Positions 32,535 to 42,316 of a stretch of 43,051 nt of DNA are shown piece after piece (the first letter of the stretch is position 1; every line of letters starts with the position of its first letter). This DNA comes from an uncultured Bacteroidaceae bacterium (lineage in GTDB: Bacteria > Bacteroidota > Bacteroidia > Bacteroidales > Bacteroidaceae). The position numbers and the translations under genes were made by a program. The stretch is taken from NCBI GenBank assembly GCA_905236985.1, contig CAJORF010000052.1, positions 1-43,051 on the forward strand, in the 5' to 3' direction. The notes under the pieces are model-generated. The model was not told the DNA's origin and ran no database searches. It worked only from the letters and a program-made list of their open reading frames with translations.

Positions 32535-33728
32535 ATGGATTTTAAGAAACTATCTGATTTATACAAGTCCGAACTTCTTGACCGCGTGGTTCCCTTCTGG
32601 CTCAACAAGTCTCAGGACAAGGATTTCGGCGGCTATTTCACCTGCCTTAACCGTGACGGTAGCGTCTTCGACACCGACAAGTTCGTGTGGCTCCAAGGTC
32701 GCGAGGTGTGGATGTTCTCCAAGCTCTACAACACCGTCGAGCCCCGTCAGGAGTGGCTCGATGCCGCCATCCAAGGTGCCGAGTTCCTGAAGAAGCATGG
32801 CCACGACGGCAACCTCAACTGGTACTTCGCTCTCGACAGGGAAGGGCATCCTTTGGTAGAGCCCTACAACATCTTCTCCTACACCTTTGCCGTCATCGCC
32901 TTTGGACAGCTCTCCATCGCCCTAGCTTCCGCAGGCGACAAAGCGCGTTCAGAAGAGTACGCCTCCATCGCCAAGCGCACCTTCGACATCGTCCTCTCCA
33001 AAGTAGATAACCCCAAGGGCCGCTGGTCGAAAGCCTCCCCAGGTGCCCGTGCCCTCAAGACCTTCGACCTCCCCATGATCCTTTGCAACGTTGCCCTTGA
33101 GATAGAGCCCTTGCTCGAACCCGCTTTCCTGCAGAAGGCCATCGACGACTGCCTACACGAGGTCATGGATGTCTTCTACCGTCCAGAGCTCGGACTCATC
33201 GTGGAAGCCTTGGGCAAGGATGGTAATCTCGTCGATTGCTTCGATGGACGCAAACTCAACCCAGGGCACGCTATCGAAGCCATGTGGTTCGTCATGGATC
33301 TCGGCAAGCGCCTCAATCGTCCTGAACTCATCGAGAAAGCTGTGCAGATCTGCCTACAGGAAGTCGAGTACGGCTGGGACAAGGAGTTCGGAGGCATCTT
33401 CTACTTCATGGATCGCCTTGGCCATCCGCGCCACGAGCTCGAATGGGATCAGAAACTCTGGTGGGTGCACCTCGAGACCCTCATCTCCCTCATCAAGGGC
33501 TACCAGCTTACGGGTAACCCCAAGTGTCTCGAATGGTTTGAGCGCGTCCACGACTACACCTGGAGCCACTTCCGCGATGCTGATTATCCCGAGTGGTACG
33601 GCTATCTCAACCGTCAGGGCGAAGTGCTCCTGCCCTTGAAGGGAGGCAAATGGAAGGGCTGCTTCCACGTTCCCCGTGGTCTCCTCAACGTTTGGAAGAT
33701 CCTCGAAGAACTATCCAGCAGAGCGTGA
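32535..33728 (+). CDS. N-acylglucosamine 2-epimerase (AGE family)
   Basis: The 397-residue protein is an (alpha/alpha)6-barrel AGE/renin-binding-protein family member, which interconverts ManNAc and GlcNAc. It shows VPFWLNKSQDKDFGGYFTCL and WLQGREVWMFSKLYN at the start, DGRKLNPGHAIEAMWFVM in the middle, and HPRHELEWDQKLWWVHLETL with catalytic-type His residues near the end. In Bacteroides this enzyme replaces the NanE/NanK route after the lyase. It follows the symporter by 99 AT-rich bases and ends 7 bases before greA. Confidence 0.93.
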   Translation: MDFKKLSDLYKSELLDRVVPFWLNKSQDKDFGGYFTCLNRDGSVFDTDKFVWLQGREVWMFSKLYNTVEPRQEWLDAAIQGAEFLKKHGHDGNLNWYFALDREGHPLVEPYNIFSYTFAVIAFGQLSIALASAGDKARSEEYASIAKRTFDIVLSKVDNPKGRWSKASPGARALKTFDLPMILCNVALEIEPLLEPAFLQKAIDDCLHEVMDVFYRPELGLIVEALGKDGNLVDCFDGRKLNPGHAIEAMWFVMDLGKRLNRPELIEKAVQICLQEVEYGWDKEFGGIFYFMDRLGHPRHELEWDQKLWWVHLETLISLIKGYQLTGNPKCLEWFERVHDYTWSHFRDADYPEWYGYLNRQGEVLLPLKGGKWKGCFHVPRGLLNVWKILEELSSRA

Positions 33729-33735
33729 CATAGCA

Positions 33736-34200
33736 ATGGAATATATGTCACAGGAAGGCTACGACAAGCTCGTAGCTGAGTTACGCTATCTGGAGACCGT
33801 CGAATATCCCAGGGTCAAGGAGGCACTCATCGAAGCACGTGACAAGGGTGACCTCAGCGAGAACTTCGAGTACCATGCTGCACGTCGCGAGCAGGCACGT
33901 CTTCTGGGGCGGATTCGCTTCAAGCAGCGCGTGTTGGAGTTTGCCCGTGTCATCGACACTAAACGTCTGGGCTCTGACTCTGTTGGTCTGCTCACCACGG
34001 TGGAACTGACCAACTTGGGCAACAATGCCCACATGAGTTACACCATCGTGAGCCCTCATGAGGCCAACCTTCAGGAGAAGAAGATCTCCATCAAATCACC
34101 CATCGCACAGGCCCTGTTGGGTAAGAAAATGGGCGATGTCGTGGAAGTTCGTGTTCCTGCAGGAATACAGAAGTTCCGCATTGATAACATCCAATTATAA
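33736..34200 (+). CDS. greA: Transcription elongation factor GreA/GreB
   Basis: This 154-residue protein has the N-terminal coiled coil with the acidic tip ([20 protein letters not shown]), which reaches into RNA polymerase and triggers cleavage of backtracked RNA. The C-terminal FKBP-like domain ends in [21 protein letters not shown]. The frame is open from 33676 inside the epimerase gene, but Met at 33736 starts the family-typical [19 protein letters not shown]. It follows the epimerase by 7 bases, so a housekeeping gene may depend partly on nan operon read-through. Confidence 0.94.
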   Translation: MEYMSQEGYDKLVAELRYLETVEYPRVKEALIEARDKGDLSENFEYHAARREQARLLGRIRFKQRVLEFARVIDTKRLGSDSVGLLTTVELTNLGNNAHMSYTIVSPHEANLQEKKISIKSPIAQALLGKKMGDVVEVRVPAGIQKFRIDNIQL

Positions 34201-34211
34201 AAATACTGATT

Positions 34212-34670
34212 ATGGATCGCGAACAAGACCATCTGCACTCGCTCGGCAAGAAGACCGACTACCCCTTCGACTACGCTCCGCAGGTTCTGGAGAGCTTCGA
34301 GAACCGTCATCCCGACAACGATTACTGGGTGCGATTCAATTGTCCGGAGTTCACTTCGTTGTGTCCCATCACGGGACAACCCGACTTTGCGGAGATACGC
34401 ATCAACTACATCCCGGCACAGCGTATGGTGGAAAGCAAGAGCTTGAAACTCTATCTCTTCAGCTTCCGCAACCACGGCGACTTCCACGAGGACTGCGTCA
34501 ACACCATTATGAAGGATCTCATCCGCCTCATGCAACCCAAGTACATTGAGGTGCTCGGTCTCTTCACTCCCCGTGGGGGCATCAGCATCTATCCATACGC
34601 CAACTACGGTCAGCCAGGCACGAAATACGAGGAAATGGCCCACTTCCGTCTTCTCCACCACGACCTCTGA
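34212..34670 (+). CDS. queF: NADPH-dependent 7-cyano-7-deazaguanine reductase
   Basis: The 152-residue enzyme reduces preQ0 to preQ1 in queuosine synthesis. It is the short unimodular QueF type. The catalytic Cys51 and Asp58 lie in [11 protein letters not shown], and the substrate-binding motif is [22 protein letters not shown]. It starts 11 bases after greA. queC and the precursor transporter lie 7 kb away on the other strand, so the pathway is split across two loci. No riboswitch is visible directly upstream. Confidence 0.96.
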   Translation: MDREQDHLHSLGKKTDYPFDYAPQVLESFENRHPDNDYWVRFNCPEFTSLCPITGQPDFAEIRINYIPAQRMVESKSLKLYLFSFRNHGDFHEDCVNTIMKDLIRLMQPKYIEVLGLFTPRGGISIYPYANYGQPGTKYEEMAHFRLLHHDL

Positions 34671-34720
34671 GTTTTGCTGAAATAACCTTTTTTATCATCA
34701 ATCATAAACAACTACTTCTT

Positions 34721-35704
34721 ATGTCAACAGGAAATGTTAGGCCAGAGGGTATGGACCGGATAACAACCCCCGCCTTGGCGCAAAAATTCATCGAAGAACA
34801 AGTGAAAGAGCTCAGGGCTCAGATCGGCGACAAGAAAGTGCTGCTTGCGCTCTCAGGTGGTGTCGATTCATCCGTCGTGGCGGCTCTCTTAATCAAGGCT
34901 GTGGGCAAGCAGTTAGTGTCAGTTCATGTGAACCACGGATTGCTACGCAAGGGTGAGCCCGAACAGGTAGTCCGCGTCTTCCGCGACGAACTGGATTCCA
35001 ACCTCGTCTATGTAGATGCTACCGACCGCTTCTTGGACAAGCTGGCTGGGGTCGCTGATCCCGAACAGAAGCGCAAGATCATCGGTGCTGAGTTCATTCG
35101 TGTGTTCGAGGAAGAAGCCCGCAAGCTGGAGGGGATCAGTTTCCTGGCACAGGGAACCATCTATCCTGACATCGTGGAGTCTGGCCCCGTCAAGTCTCAT
35201 CATAATGTGGGCGGTCTGCCTGATGACTTACAGTTCGAACTGGTGGAGCCCATCAAATTGCTCTTCAAGGATGAAGTGCGCGTTGTGGGAAAGGAGCTTG
35301 GCCTGCCTGACAATATGGTGTATCGTCAGCCCTTCCCCGGCCCCGGGCTCGGCGTCCGTTGTACTGGTGCTATCACTCGCGACCGTCTGGAGGCTCTCCG
35401 CGAGAGCGATGCGATTCTGCGCGAGGAGTTTGCCAAAAACGGACTTGAAGGTAAGGTGTGGCAGTACTTCACCATCGTTCCGGACTATAAGTCAACAGGT
35501 GTGAAGGACGATAAGCGGAGTTGGGACTGGCCCGTCATCATTCGTGCGGTGAACACTCGCGATGCTATGACCGCTACCATCGAGGAGATCCCCTACGCTT
35601 TGCTGCATCACATCACGCATAGAATCGTGACCGAAGTCCCCGGAGTGAATCGTGTGCTCTATGATCTCACCCCGAAACCTACGGGCACCATAGAGTGGGA
35701 ATAA
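34721..35704 (+). CDS. guaA: Stand-alone GMP synthase ATP-PPase subunit
   Basis: This 327-residue protein corresponds to the ATP-pyrophosphatase and dimerisation domains of GMP synthase, which aminates XMP. It has the loop [17 protein letters not shown] (about residues 41-57), [13 protein letters not shown], the HHNVGGLP loop, [10 protein letters not shown] and the usual C-terminal GTIEWE. The N-terminal glutaminase domain of bacterial GuaA (about 190 residues) is absent. It is either an ammonia-using enzyme, or the B subunit of a split enzyme whose glutaminase lies elsewhere. It starts 50 bases after queF and is followed by a terminator. Confidence 0.92.
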   Translation: MSTGNVRPEGMDRITTPALAQKFIEEQVKELRAQIGDKKVLLALSGGVDSSVVAALLIKAVGKQLVSVHVNHGLLRKGEPEQVVRVFRDELDSNLVYVDATDRFLDKLAGVADPEQKRKIIGAEFIRVFEEEARKLEGISFLAQGTIYPDIVESGPVKSHHNVGGLPDDLQFELVEPIKLLFKDEVRVVGKELGLPDNMVYRQPFPGPGLGVRCTGAITRDRLEALRESDAILREEFAKNGLEGKVWQYFTIVPDYKSTGVKDDKRSWDWPVIIRAVNTRDAMTATIEEIPYALLHHITHRIVTEVPGVNRVLYDLTPKPTGTIEWE

Positions 35705-35723
35705 ACCCATAAGGGTTTTCGCG

Positions 35724-35766
35724 AAAAGCCCTAAGGGTTTCGGGCAAAACTCTTAGGGCTTTTTGC
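35724..35766 (+). terminator. Terminator after the GMP synthase gene
   Basis: AAAAGCCCTAAG (35724-35735) pairs perfectly with CTTAGGGCTTTT (35752-35763), then T. A smaller AACCC/GGGTT hairpin precedes it. Confidence 0.88.
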
Positions 35767-35863
35767 AAAAACTCCTATAAGATCAAAGATTGTTGAAGAA
35801 TAACGTGAACTTAGACCTATAGCATCAATTAGATGTTTGGCTTCATCACTACCTTGATGCTCT

Positions 35864-37219
35864 TTATTTTGTGAGTGACGGTGTAGGTGACGGCATTCGA
35901 ACGAAGCCGAAGGTAGTGCGACCATTGTCACAGCGGCGCACGAGGAGTTTAGCGGCAAAGTCAGCATCTGTGAAGCCAGCATCCTTGGTGCGGAAAGTAA
36001 GGATGAGATCGTCACCATCGATATGGGAGGAGAGATGTGACGCTCCACCACCGTAGTCAACGACATGGGGTGAGCCGAAGCGAAGTGTCGTGAGGTCGAG
36101 GTCGCGCTGCGGCAGGAAACCCTCCTCGGCACGGATGCGGAGGGCTATTTTGCCTTTTGTTCGTGCATTTTCCAGTGCAAGCAGCAATCCCGGGTCAAGC
36201 GGGATGCAGATGTTCTTGGAACTGTGGCGATCGAAGGGCTTGTCCTCCCATTTGATGGTGTCGATGACAGCGAAGTTAGCCTGCACGGCACGTCCCTCGC
36301 TGTCCTGTACGATACGCATCCGCTCGTATTTGAACCAATGCTCTTGCACGCCGTCTTTGTGGAGTGCTATGCCTGGCATATATGCCTCGCCGTCATCTAC
36401 CGTCCATTGAAGTCCGTCGCCGGAACGCAGGTAGTAGGCAATGCGTCCGAGCCAATCGTTGACGATGAGGTGGTACTGCACGGAATCGCGCCAAAGCACA
36501 GGATCCTCGAAGCGGCCTTCCACGCGCGGATAGACGCTACCATCGGACACCTGCTTCCAAGTGCTCAGGCCGTCGTCACTCATCCAGATGCCGCCACCAC
36601 GACACACCATGAGCCAGCCGCCATCGGGCCGGCGTGCGAAGCTAAGGTTGGATAATCCCTCGATGACGGGTTTGCCCTGTGGGTCAAAGTCATACTTGCC
36701 ATATTCCCACGGCCCGTCAAGGCTCTTCGATGTGTAACGCCCATCGATGACATACACAACCCATGTACTGTCGGCTGTCTGGTAGATCTCTGGATTGTGG
36801 CCGCGTCCCACCACGTCACGCGGACGGAAGGGACCATGCATGGTAGGACCTACGGCATGGATCACCCACGACCGCGACCATTCCATGTGGCCTTTCCGCG
36901 CACCTTCGGGCCATGCTGCGACAAACTGATGCCAGAGACCGTCCTCGCCCTGCACAATATTGCCGCCCCAATAGCTCCACCGTGCATCCTCGATGCCGTT
37001 ATCCACGAGACGTGGACGAACAGAGTCAGCACCCCACACGTCGCTGCGCAGGTCACAGCCTTCCATGGGCATGAAGCGATCCATAAATCTTGCCCCAACC
37101 ACAAGACTATCCCAACGCGCAGGACGCTGACGTTCTGTGATTTGTGAGTGTGCCCCAACCAGCGGGAGAAGCACTAATGAAGTGATGAGTAATTGTTGTT
37201 TTAAGAATCTCTTCTTCAT
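35864..37219 (-). CDS. Secreted GH43/GH117-like beta-propeller glycosidase (putative)
   Basis: The 451-residue protein has a signal peptide (LLITSLVLLPLVGAHS) and a repeated-strand pattern of a five-bladed propeller: RWSYWGGNIVQGEDGLWHQF, GRGHNPEIYQTADSTWVVYV, LSFARRPDGGWLMVCRGGG and RFEDPVLWRDSVQYHLIVND. Paired acidic residues at the blade starts (for example EDP) suit glycosidase catalysis. It resembles GH43-like proteins of Bacteroides, but I cannot name the family or substrate. It starts 5 bases after the OmpA-like gene. Confidence 0.78.
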   Translation of the reverse strand: MKKRFLKQQLLITSLVLLPLVGAHSQITERQRPARWDSLVVGARFMDRFMPMEGCDLRSDVWGADSVRPRLVDNGIEDARWSYWGGNIVQGEDGLWHQFVAAWPEGARKGHMEWSRSWVIHAVGPTMHGPFRPRDVVGRGHNPEIYQTADSTWVVYVIDGRYTSKSLDGPWEYGKYDFDPQGKPVIEGLSNLSFARRPDGGWLMVCRGGGIWMSDDGLSTWKQVSDGSVYPRVEGRFEDPVLWRDSVQYHLIVNDWLGRIAYYLRSGDGLQWTVDDGEAYMPGIALHKDGVQEHWFKYERMRIVQDSEGRAVQANFAVIDTIKWEDKPFDRHSSKNICIPLDPGLLLALENARTKGKIALRIRAEEGFLPQRDLDLTTLRFGSPHVVDYGGGASHLSSHIDGDDLILTFRTKDAGFTDADFAAKLLVRRCDNGRTTFGFVRMPSPTPSLTK

Positions 37220-37224
37220 CTGGA

Positions 37225-37953
37225 TTATTGCAGCGTGCCTGCCTCAGCCTGCTGGATCATCTCGGGGCTGGCATAGAGATAGACTTCCACGCGGCGGTTC
37301 TGAGCCTTGCCGGCAGCTGTACTGTTGTCAGCCACAGGGTTGTCCTCGCCGAGTCCGACGACTTCCTTGATCTGCGTGTCGGTGACGCCCTGCTTCAAGA
37401 GGTAGTTGCTGACGGCAGTTGCGCGCTGCTGCGAGAGCACGAGGTTCTTCTGCTTGCTCTCTTCGGCTGTACTTTTGCTCCAGCCCTGATTGTCCGTGTA
37501 GCCGATGATGCCAACGCTCATGAGATTGTTGGGAATCAGGACGTTGACGGCGAAGTTGGAGAGCGAACTCTGTGCTACTGCATTCAGTACGGACTTGCCC
37601 GTCTGGAAGAGGATTCCGCTGTCGAAAGTCACCTTCACAGCCTCGTAGCCATTGCCGTCCACGATCTCCTCGACCTGTGCGTTGGCAATCTTCTCAGCTT
37701 CGGCCTTGGCCTTGTCCATCTTGCGACCGATGAGGATGCCGGCGGTCGTGCCTACAACAGCACCAGCTGCGCCTGCGATGGCTCCTACTTTTGTCTTGTT
37801 TCCGCTTTTGGCGAGGATGGCTCCGAGGGCTGTGCCGAGAGCTGCGCCGCTGGCGCCTCCGATGATACCGCCCTTAGCGGTATTGCTCATTCCACAAGAG
37901 TCCAGCATCAGGACAGCACACAATCCGAGGGCGTAATACTTTAATCCTTTCAT
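37225..37953 (-). CDS. OmpA-family lipoprotein with glycine-zipper segment
   Basis: The 242-residue protein has a lipobox (LDSC, Cys20). A glycine-zipper region of about 60 residues follows (GGIIGGASGAALGTALGAI, then GAIAGAAGAVVGTTAGILIG). The C-terminal OmpA domain binds peptidoglycan: MSVGIIGYTDNQGWSKSTAE, then LVLSQQRATAVSNYLLKQGV and AAGKAQNRRVEVYLY. It links outer membrane and cell wall. The frame is open to 38028, but Met at 37953 starts the signal peptide. It is co-transcribed with the glycosidase gene. Confidence 0.92.
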   Translation of the reverse strand: MKGLKYYALGLCAVLMLDSCGMSNTAKGGIIGGASGAALGTALGAILAKSGNKTKVGAIAGAAGAVVGTTAGILIGRKMDKAKAEAEKIANAQVEEIVDGNGYEAVKVTFDSGILFQTGKSVLNAVAQSSLSNFAVNVLIPNNLMSVGIIGYTDNQGWSKSTAEESKQKNLVLSQQRATAVSNYLLKQGVTDTQIKEVVGLGEDNPVADNSTAAGKAQNRRVEVYLYASPEMIQQAEAGTLQ

Positions 37954-38007
37954 AGTTTTTTTAAAGAGTTTGGTGAATAATAGAAGTTTTGTTTTGCTTT
38001 TCGAGTG

Positions 38008-38042
38008 CAAAAATACATATTTTCTCAATACAATGAATCAAA
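38008..38042 (-). promoter_or_regulatory. Promoter of the OmpA-like gene
   Basis: On the minus strand TTTG (38039-38042) and TATTTTTG (38008-38015) are 23 bases apart, slightly longer than usual. Confidence 0.5.
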
Positions 38043-38079
38043 ACAGCCGAAATAATGCGTTTCTTTGGTGATATTTCAC

Positions 38080-38087
38080 TAACTTTG
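38080..38087 (+). promoter_or_regulatory. -7 element of proS
   Basis: TAACTTTG, about 75 bases before the proS start. The leader holds TTAACCC/TTTAAACT repeats and a small TGCGG/CCGCA hairpin at 38141-38155, ten bases before the ATG. Confidence 0.5.
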
Positions 38088-38164
38088 CGCCCGAAAAACG
38101 TTTAACAGACCCTTAACCCTTAAACTTTAAACTTTATAACTGCGGCAGAACCGCACTTTCAAAT

Positions 38165-39646
38165 ATGGCAAAAGAACTAAAAAATCTCACCAAACGCAGC
38201 GAGAACTACTCGCAATGGTACAACGAACTCGTAGTGAAAGCTGACCTCGCTGAGCAGAGCGACGTCCGCGGATGTATGGTCATCAAGCCTTACGGCTACG
38301 CCATCTGGGAGAAAATGCAACGTATCCTCGATGATATGTTCAAGCAGACGGGCGTGCAGAACGCCTACTTCCCCCTGCTGATTCCCAAGAGCTTCCTTTC
38401 ACGCGAGGCCGAGCATGTGGAGGGCTTCGCCAAGGAATGTGCCGTGGTGACGCACTATCGATTGAAAACCAATGAGACACACGACGGCGTGGTGGTTGAT
38501 CCCGAGGCAAAGCTGGAAGAGGAGTTGATCATCCGTCCCACCTCAGAGACCATCATCTGGAACACGTATAAGAACTGGATCCACTCGTACCGCGACCTGC
38601 CTTTGCTGATCAACCAATGGGCAAACGTCATGCGTTGGGAGATGCGCACACGTCTGTTCCTGCGCACGGCAGAGTTCCTCTGGCAGGAGGGTCACACGGC
38701 TCACGCTACCCGCGAGGAGGCCGAGGAGCGCGCACGTCAGATGCTGGGCGTTTATGCCGACTTCGCCGAGAAGGTGATGGCTGTGCCCGTCATGCAGGGC
38801 GTGAAGAGCGAGACGGAGCGTTTCGCAGGGGCTCTCGACACCTACACCATCGAGGCTATGATGCAGGACGGCAAGGCATTACAGAGCGGCACCAGCCACT
38901 TCCTTGGTCAGAACTTCGGCAAGGCATTCGATGTGCAGTTCCTCAACAAAGACAATCAACCTGAGTACGCTTGGGCGACGTCGTGGGGCGTCTCTACCCG
39001 TCTGATGGGTGCGCTCATCATGACGCACTCCGATGACAACGGTCTTGTGCTGCCTCCCGCATTGGCTCCCATCCAGGTGGTGCTGATTCCTATCTATAAG
39101 ACCGAGGAACAGCTGGATGCCATCCGCACGAAGCTTGCTGCTATTGCCGATGAGCTGAAGGCACTTGGCATCAGCGTCAAGCTCGATGACAACGACCAGA
39201 AGCGTCCGGGCTTCAAGTTTGCCGACTACGAGCTGAAAGGTATTCCCGTGCGCCTCGTCATGGGCGGTCGCGATCTCGAGAACGGCACCATCGAACTCAT
39301 GCGCCGCGACACGCTCGAAAAGGAAACCGTATCTGTTGACGGTATTGCCGCAACAGTCAAACAAGTTCTCGATGATATGCAAACAGCTATCTTCGAGAAG
39401 GCGCGCAAATACCGTGACGAACATATCTTTGAGTGCGAGAACTACGAGGAGTTCAAGGATCGCGTCAAGGACGGTGGCTTTTTCCTCTGCCATTGGGACG
39501 GTACCCCCGAGACCGAGGCAAAGATCAAGGAGGACACGCAGGCCACCATCCGTTGCGTGCCTTTCGCCTTCGAACAGACACCCGGCACAGACATGGTCAG
39601 CGGCAAACCAGCTAAGTACCGTGTACTTATCGCAAGGTCGTACTGA
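38165..39646 (+). CDS. proS: Prolyl-tRNA synthetase (archaeal/eukaryotic type)
   Basis: This 493-residue class II synthetase charges tRNA-Pro. It starts with [20 protein letters not shown] and lacks the large editing insertion of E. coli ProRS, as in the short archaeal/eukaryotic form common in Bacteroidota. Motif regions include [29 protein letters not shown] and [17 protein letters not shown]. The anticodon-binding domain follows ([14 protein letters not shown]) with the family C-terminus [15 protein letters not shown]. It overlaps the next gene by one base (TGATG). Confidence 0.96.
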   Translation: MAKELKNLTKRSENYSQWYNELVVKADLAEQSDVRGCMVIKPYGYAIWEKMQRILDDMFKQTGVQNAYFPLLIPKSFLSREAEHVEGFAKECAVVTHYRLKTNETHDGVVVDPEAKLEEELIIRPTSETIIWNTYKNWIHSYRDLPLLINQWANVMRWEMRTRLFLRTAEFLWQEGHTAHATREEAEERARQMLGVYADFAEKVMAVPVMQGVKSETERFAGALDTYTIEAMMQDGKALQSGTSHFLGQNFGKAFDVQFLNKDNQPEYAWATSWGVSTRLMGALIMTHSDDNGLVLPPALAPIQVVLIPIYKTEEQLDAIRTKLAAIADELKALGISVKLDDNDQKRPGFKFADYELKGIPVRLVMGGRDLENGTIELMRRDTLEKETVSVDGIAATVKQVLDDMQTAIFEKARKYRDEHIFECENYEEFKDRVKDGGFFLCHWDGTPETEAKIKEDTQATIRCVPFAFEQTPGTDMVSGKPAKYRVLIARSY

Positions 39647-40953
39647 TGCGCTGGCTTCCTACCTTATTTGCAGCTGAATCCATCCCAAGTGCCATGATCA
39701 CTTTCGTGGCACTTCTGATGTTTCTGCAACTTGGGATAGGATGGGAGTGGAGTACGTTATTGTGTGGGCTGCTCTCTCTGCCGTGGGTGTTGAAGTCCTT
39801 CGTGCGTGAGAAGGTGCGTCGCGTAGGGCGATTTGCCATAGTGCTACGCATCATCGAGGCCTGCATCTTCGGCACTCTTGTAGCTTCGGCTTTCTCGTTC
39901 TCCACTTCAACGAGCTGGCGCATAGAACTGATTTTTATAACCTTATTGGTGCTCTGTATGTTCTGCGCCTGGCATGAGTTGGCTGCCCGTATGTACTACG
40001 AACGTATGCTGCGTCCCCAGGAACAACGCATCTATAATGCGCCAAAGATGTTCTTCTCGCAGGCCAGCACTGTGATTACGTATGGCGCTATGATCATGGT
40101 GGTTGGAGCCCTTGAGGTTTTCTACCATAACCGCCGTCATGCCATCACGCTCTCGTGGAGCACAGCCATCTATCTCTTGGCCGGTTTCTATCTCCTGTTG
40201 TTCCTGTACAACTTCTTCGTTCTTCGTTCGCCACGTGTGGGCGACCGCCACCAAAGCGAGACACTTCGCTCAGCCGTTCGAGCTGAAGTTCACGTCATCG
40301 ACCGGATCCTGCACAAGCGTCATTGGCTGTCGATCATTGCCTGCCTCTTTTTCTATCTGTTGCCGCAGTCGTTACTGTTCTACACGCGCGTACTCTTCTT
40401 ATATGCCCCCCACAGCCAGAGCGGTCTGGGATGCACGTTGCAATGGATTGGCCTGGCTCAAGGTACGGTTGGTGTGGTTGCTTTCTCAGCTGCGCTTGGC
40501 TTCGGATATTGGCTGGAACGTCAGCCGCGCTACTATCGTTTCAACAAGGCGGCGTTCTTGTTGATGGGCATTTCGCCCTTGGTCTATCATGCGATGACTT
40601 TATGGCCACCTGCTACACTTGGTTGGTTATGTGTAGCAACCTTCGTGGCGCAGGCAGCTTTCGGCTTGGGCTTGAATGCCTGCTTCCCCTTCGTCCGTTA
40701 TATCTCCGGAGAGCGTTACCGCAGCACCATCAACTACCTCTACATCCCTCTCGTCTCGCTGGTTATGTTGCCTGCCATAGCCGCTTCCGGTTGGCTCGTA
40801 GCACATCTCGGCTTCCATCTCTTCTTCGCTTTGGATGTTCTCCTGCTCGTGCCCTCCGTCATCGCCGCCTTCTACGGCACTCATCTCATAGCCGCTTCAT
40901 CGCAAGTCACATCACCCTATTCGCATAATAACTCTGATGAAAATGAAAAATAA
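39646..40953 (+). CDS. MFS transporter, divergent AmpG-like
   Basis: The 435-residue protein has about twelve hydrophobic helices and the same opening plan as the next gene (LPTLFAAESIPSAMITFVAL, then CGLLSLPWVLKSF), so the two look like diverged tandem paralogues. The inner motif seen in the next gene (SATHDIAADG) is replaced here by MFCAWHELAARMYYE, and a charged cytoplasmic loop (RSPRVGDRHQSETLRSAVRAEV) sits in the middle. Transport substrate is unknown. It overlaps proS by one base and the next permease by 17 bases. Confidence 0.82.
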   Translation: MRWLPTLFAAESIPSAMITFVALLMFLQLGIGWEWSTLLCGLLSLPWVLKSFVREKVRRVGRFAIVLRIIEACIFGTLVASAFSFSTSTSWRIELIFITLLVLCMFCAWHELAARMYYERMLRPQEQRIYNAPKMFFSQASTVITYGAMIMVVGALEVFYHNRRHAITLSWSTAIYLLAGFYLLLFLYNFFVLRSPRVGDRHQSETLRSAVRAEVHVIDRILHKRHWLSIIACLFFYLLPQSLLFYTRVLFLYAPHSQSGLGCTLQWIGLAQGTVGVVAFSAALGFGYWLERQPRYYRFNKAAFLLMGISPLVYHAMTLWPPATLGWLCVATFVAQAAFGLGLNACFPFVRYISGERYRSTINYLYIPLVSLVMLPAIAASGWLVAHLGFHLFFALDVLLLVPSVIAAFYGTHLIAASSQVTSPYSHNNSDENEK

Positions 40954-42268
40954 GCCATACGCTTGGGTGCCTTCGCTTTATATCGCTGAAGCACTCCCTT
41001 ACGTTGCCGTGATGGTTATTGCCACGACGATGTACAAACGTCTCGGACTCTCCAACACAGATTTGGCTCTCTACACCTCATGGCTCTACCTACCGTGGGT
41101 CATCAAACCGCTCTGGAGCCCATTTATCGCAGCCGTCAAGACCGAACGTTGGTGGGTGCTGCTGATGCAGCTGCTCATCGGTGCTGGTTTCGCGGGTATA
41201 GCCTTCACATTGCCTACGACTTTCTGGCTGCAGGGAACTTTGGCTTTCTTCTGGATTCTCGCCTTTGCCAGCGCGACCCACGACATCGCAGCCGACGGTC
41301 TGTATATCCTCGGTCTCTCCACCCACGACCAGAGTCTGTATGTCGGCATCCGTTCCACCTTCTATCGCATCGGCACCATCTTTGGTCAGGGACTTCTGGT
41401 GATGTTTGCCGGTTGGCTCGAACGCTCCAACTCCGTACCAATGGCTTGGAGCATCTCCTTCCTGGTTCTAACTGGCCTGTTCTTGGTGCTGTGGTTGTGG
41501 CATAATGTGGCGTTGCCAAACTCTCCGGACACTCCCCACGCCCTCCCTGTTAGGGAGGGAGCGGAATGTTCTGAGCAGGGGTCCGCTTTCTGGCTTGCCC
41601 TCAAGACATTTTTCACCAAACCCCATATTGTGCCAGCCCTTCTCTTCATGCTCCTCTTCCGTTTTCCCGAGGGACAGTTGGTGAAGATTGCCAATCCCTT
41701 CCTCTTGGATAGCGCAGAGGCGGGTGGCCTCGCCTTATCCACTGAGGCCGTGGGCTTTGTCTATGGCACCATTGGCATCATCGGACTCACCATTGGTGGC
41801 ATCCTCGGCGGCTGGTGCGTCTCGCGTCATGGTCTGAAGCGTTGGCTCTGGCCTATGGTATTAAGCATCTCGCTGCCCGACCTTGTTTATGTGTTCCTTG
41901 CCTACGTCGCTCCGTCGTTTAGCCCTGTCTTTGCGGCATCCACAGACTTTTCCATCCTCAATCTCCAATTTGCTGTTGTCAATCTCTGTGTTTTCATCGA
42001 GCAGTTTGGCTATGGTTTCGGTTTCACAGCCTATATGCTCTATCTTGTCTATTTCTCTCAGGGCGAGCGCTCTACGGCTGTGTTCAGCATCTGCACCGCT
42101 TTCCAGGCACTTGGCATGATGATTCCAGGAATGATAGCAGGATGGCTGGCCGATCAGCTCGGCTATCTCCATTTCTTCTGGTGGGTCATCGGTTGCTGTC
42201 TCGTCACCTTCGCTGTCTCGGCCTTCATCAAGATTGATCCCAAGTACGGCATCAAGGAGAAGGAATAG
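40937..42268 (+). CDS. MFS transporter, AmpG-like
   Basis: This 443-residue permease resembles AmpG, which imports anhydromuropeptides for cell-wall recycling: YIAEALPYVAVMVIATTMY, then YLPWVIKPLWSPFIAAV, then ASATHDIAADG and GIRSTFYRIGTIFGQG. Twelve hydrophobic helices are apparent. The central cytoplasmic loop between helices 6 and 7 holds an in-frame palindromic element (TPHALPVREGAE, about residues 198-209). The MurU-like enzyme at 4275 would fit a recycling pathway, but the substrate is inferred. It ends before a bidirectional terminator. Confidence 0.85.
   Translation: MKMKNKPYAWVPSLYIAEALPYVAVMVIATTMYKRLGLSNTDLALYTSWLYLPWVIKPLWSPFIAAVKTERWWVLLMQLLIGAGFAGIAFTLPTTFWLQGTLAFFWILAFASATHDIAADGLYILGLSTHDQSLYVGIRSTFYRIGTIFGQGLLVMFAGWLERSNSVPMAWSISFLVLTGLFLVLWLWHNVALPNSPDTPHALPVREGAECSEQGSAFWLALKTFFTKPHIVPALLFMLLFRFPEGQLVKIANPFLLDSAEAGGLALSTEAVGFVYGTIGIIGLTIGGILGGWCVSRHGLKRWLWPMVLSISLPDLVYVFLAYVAPSFSPVFAASTDFSILNLQFAVVNLCVFIEQFGYGFGFTAYMLYLVYFSQGERSTAVFSICTAFQALGMMIPGMIAGWLADQLGYLHFFWWVIGCCLVTFAVSAFIKIDPKYGIKEKE
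41541..41559 (-). repeat. In-frame palindromic element, copy 3 (inverted)
   Basis: CCCTCCCT (41541-41548), loop GTT, AGGGAGGG (41552-41559). The reverse complement, including the flanking GTGGGGAGTGTC, lines up with copies 1 and 2, so this copy lies in the opposite orientation relative to its gene. Confidence 0.8.
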
Positions 42269-42316
42269 ACATGCGGACGCTGCCTTCGAAGCAGATGCTG
42301 CCATAGAAAACTGAAG

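Noticed and set aside
38141-38155. Hairpin TGCGG/CCGCA ten bases before proS as a possible T-box-like or attenuation element
   Set aside because: The stem is only 5 bp and none of the T-box sequence features is present.
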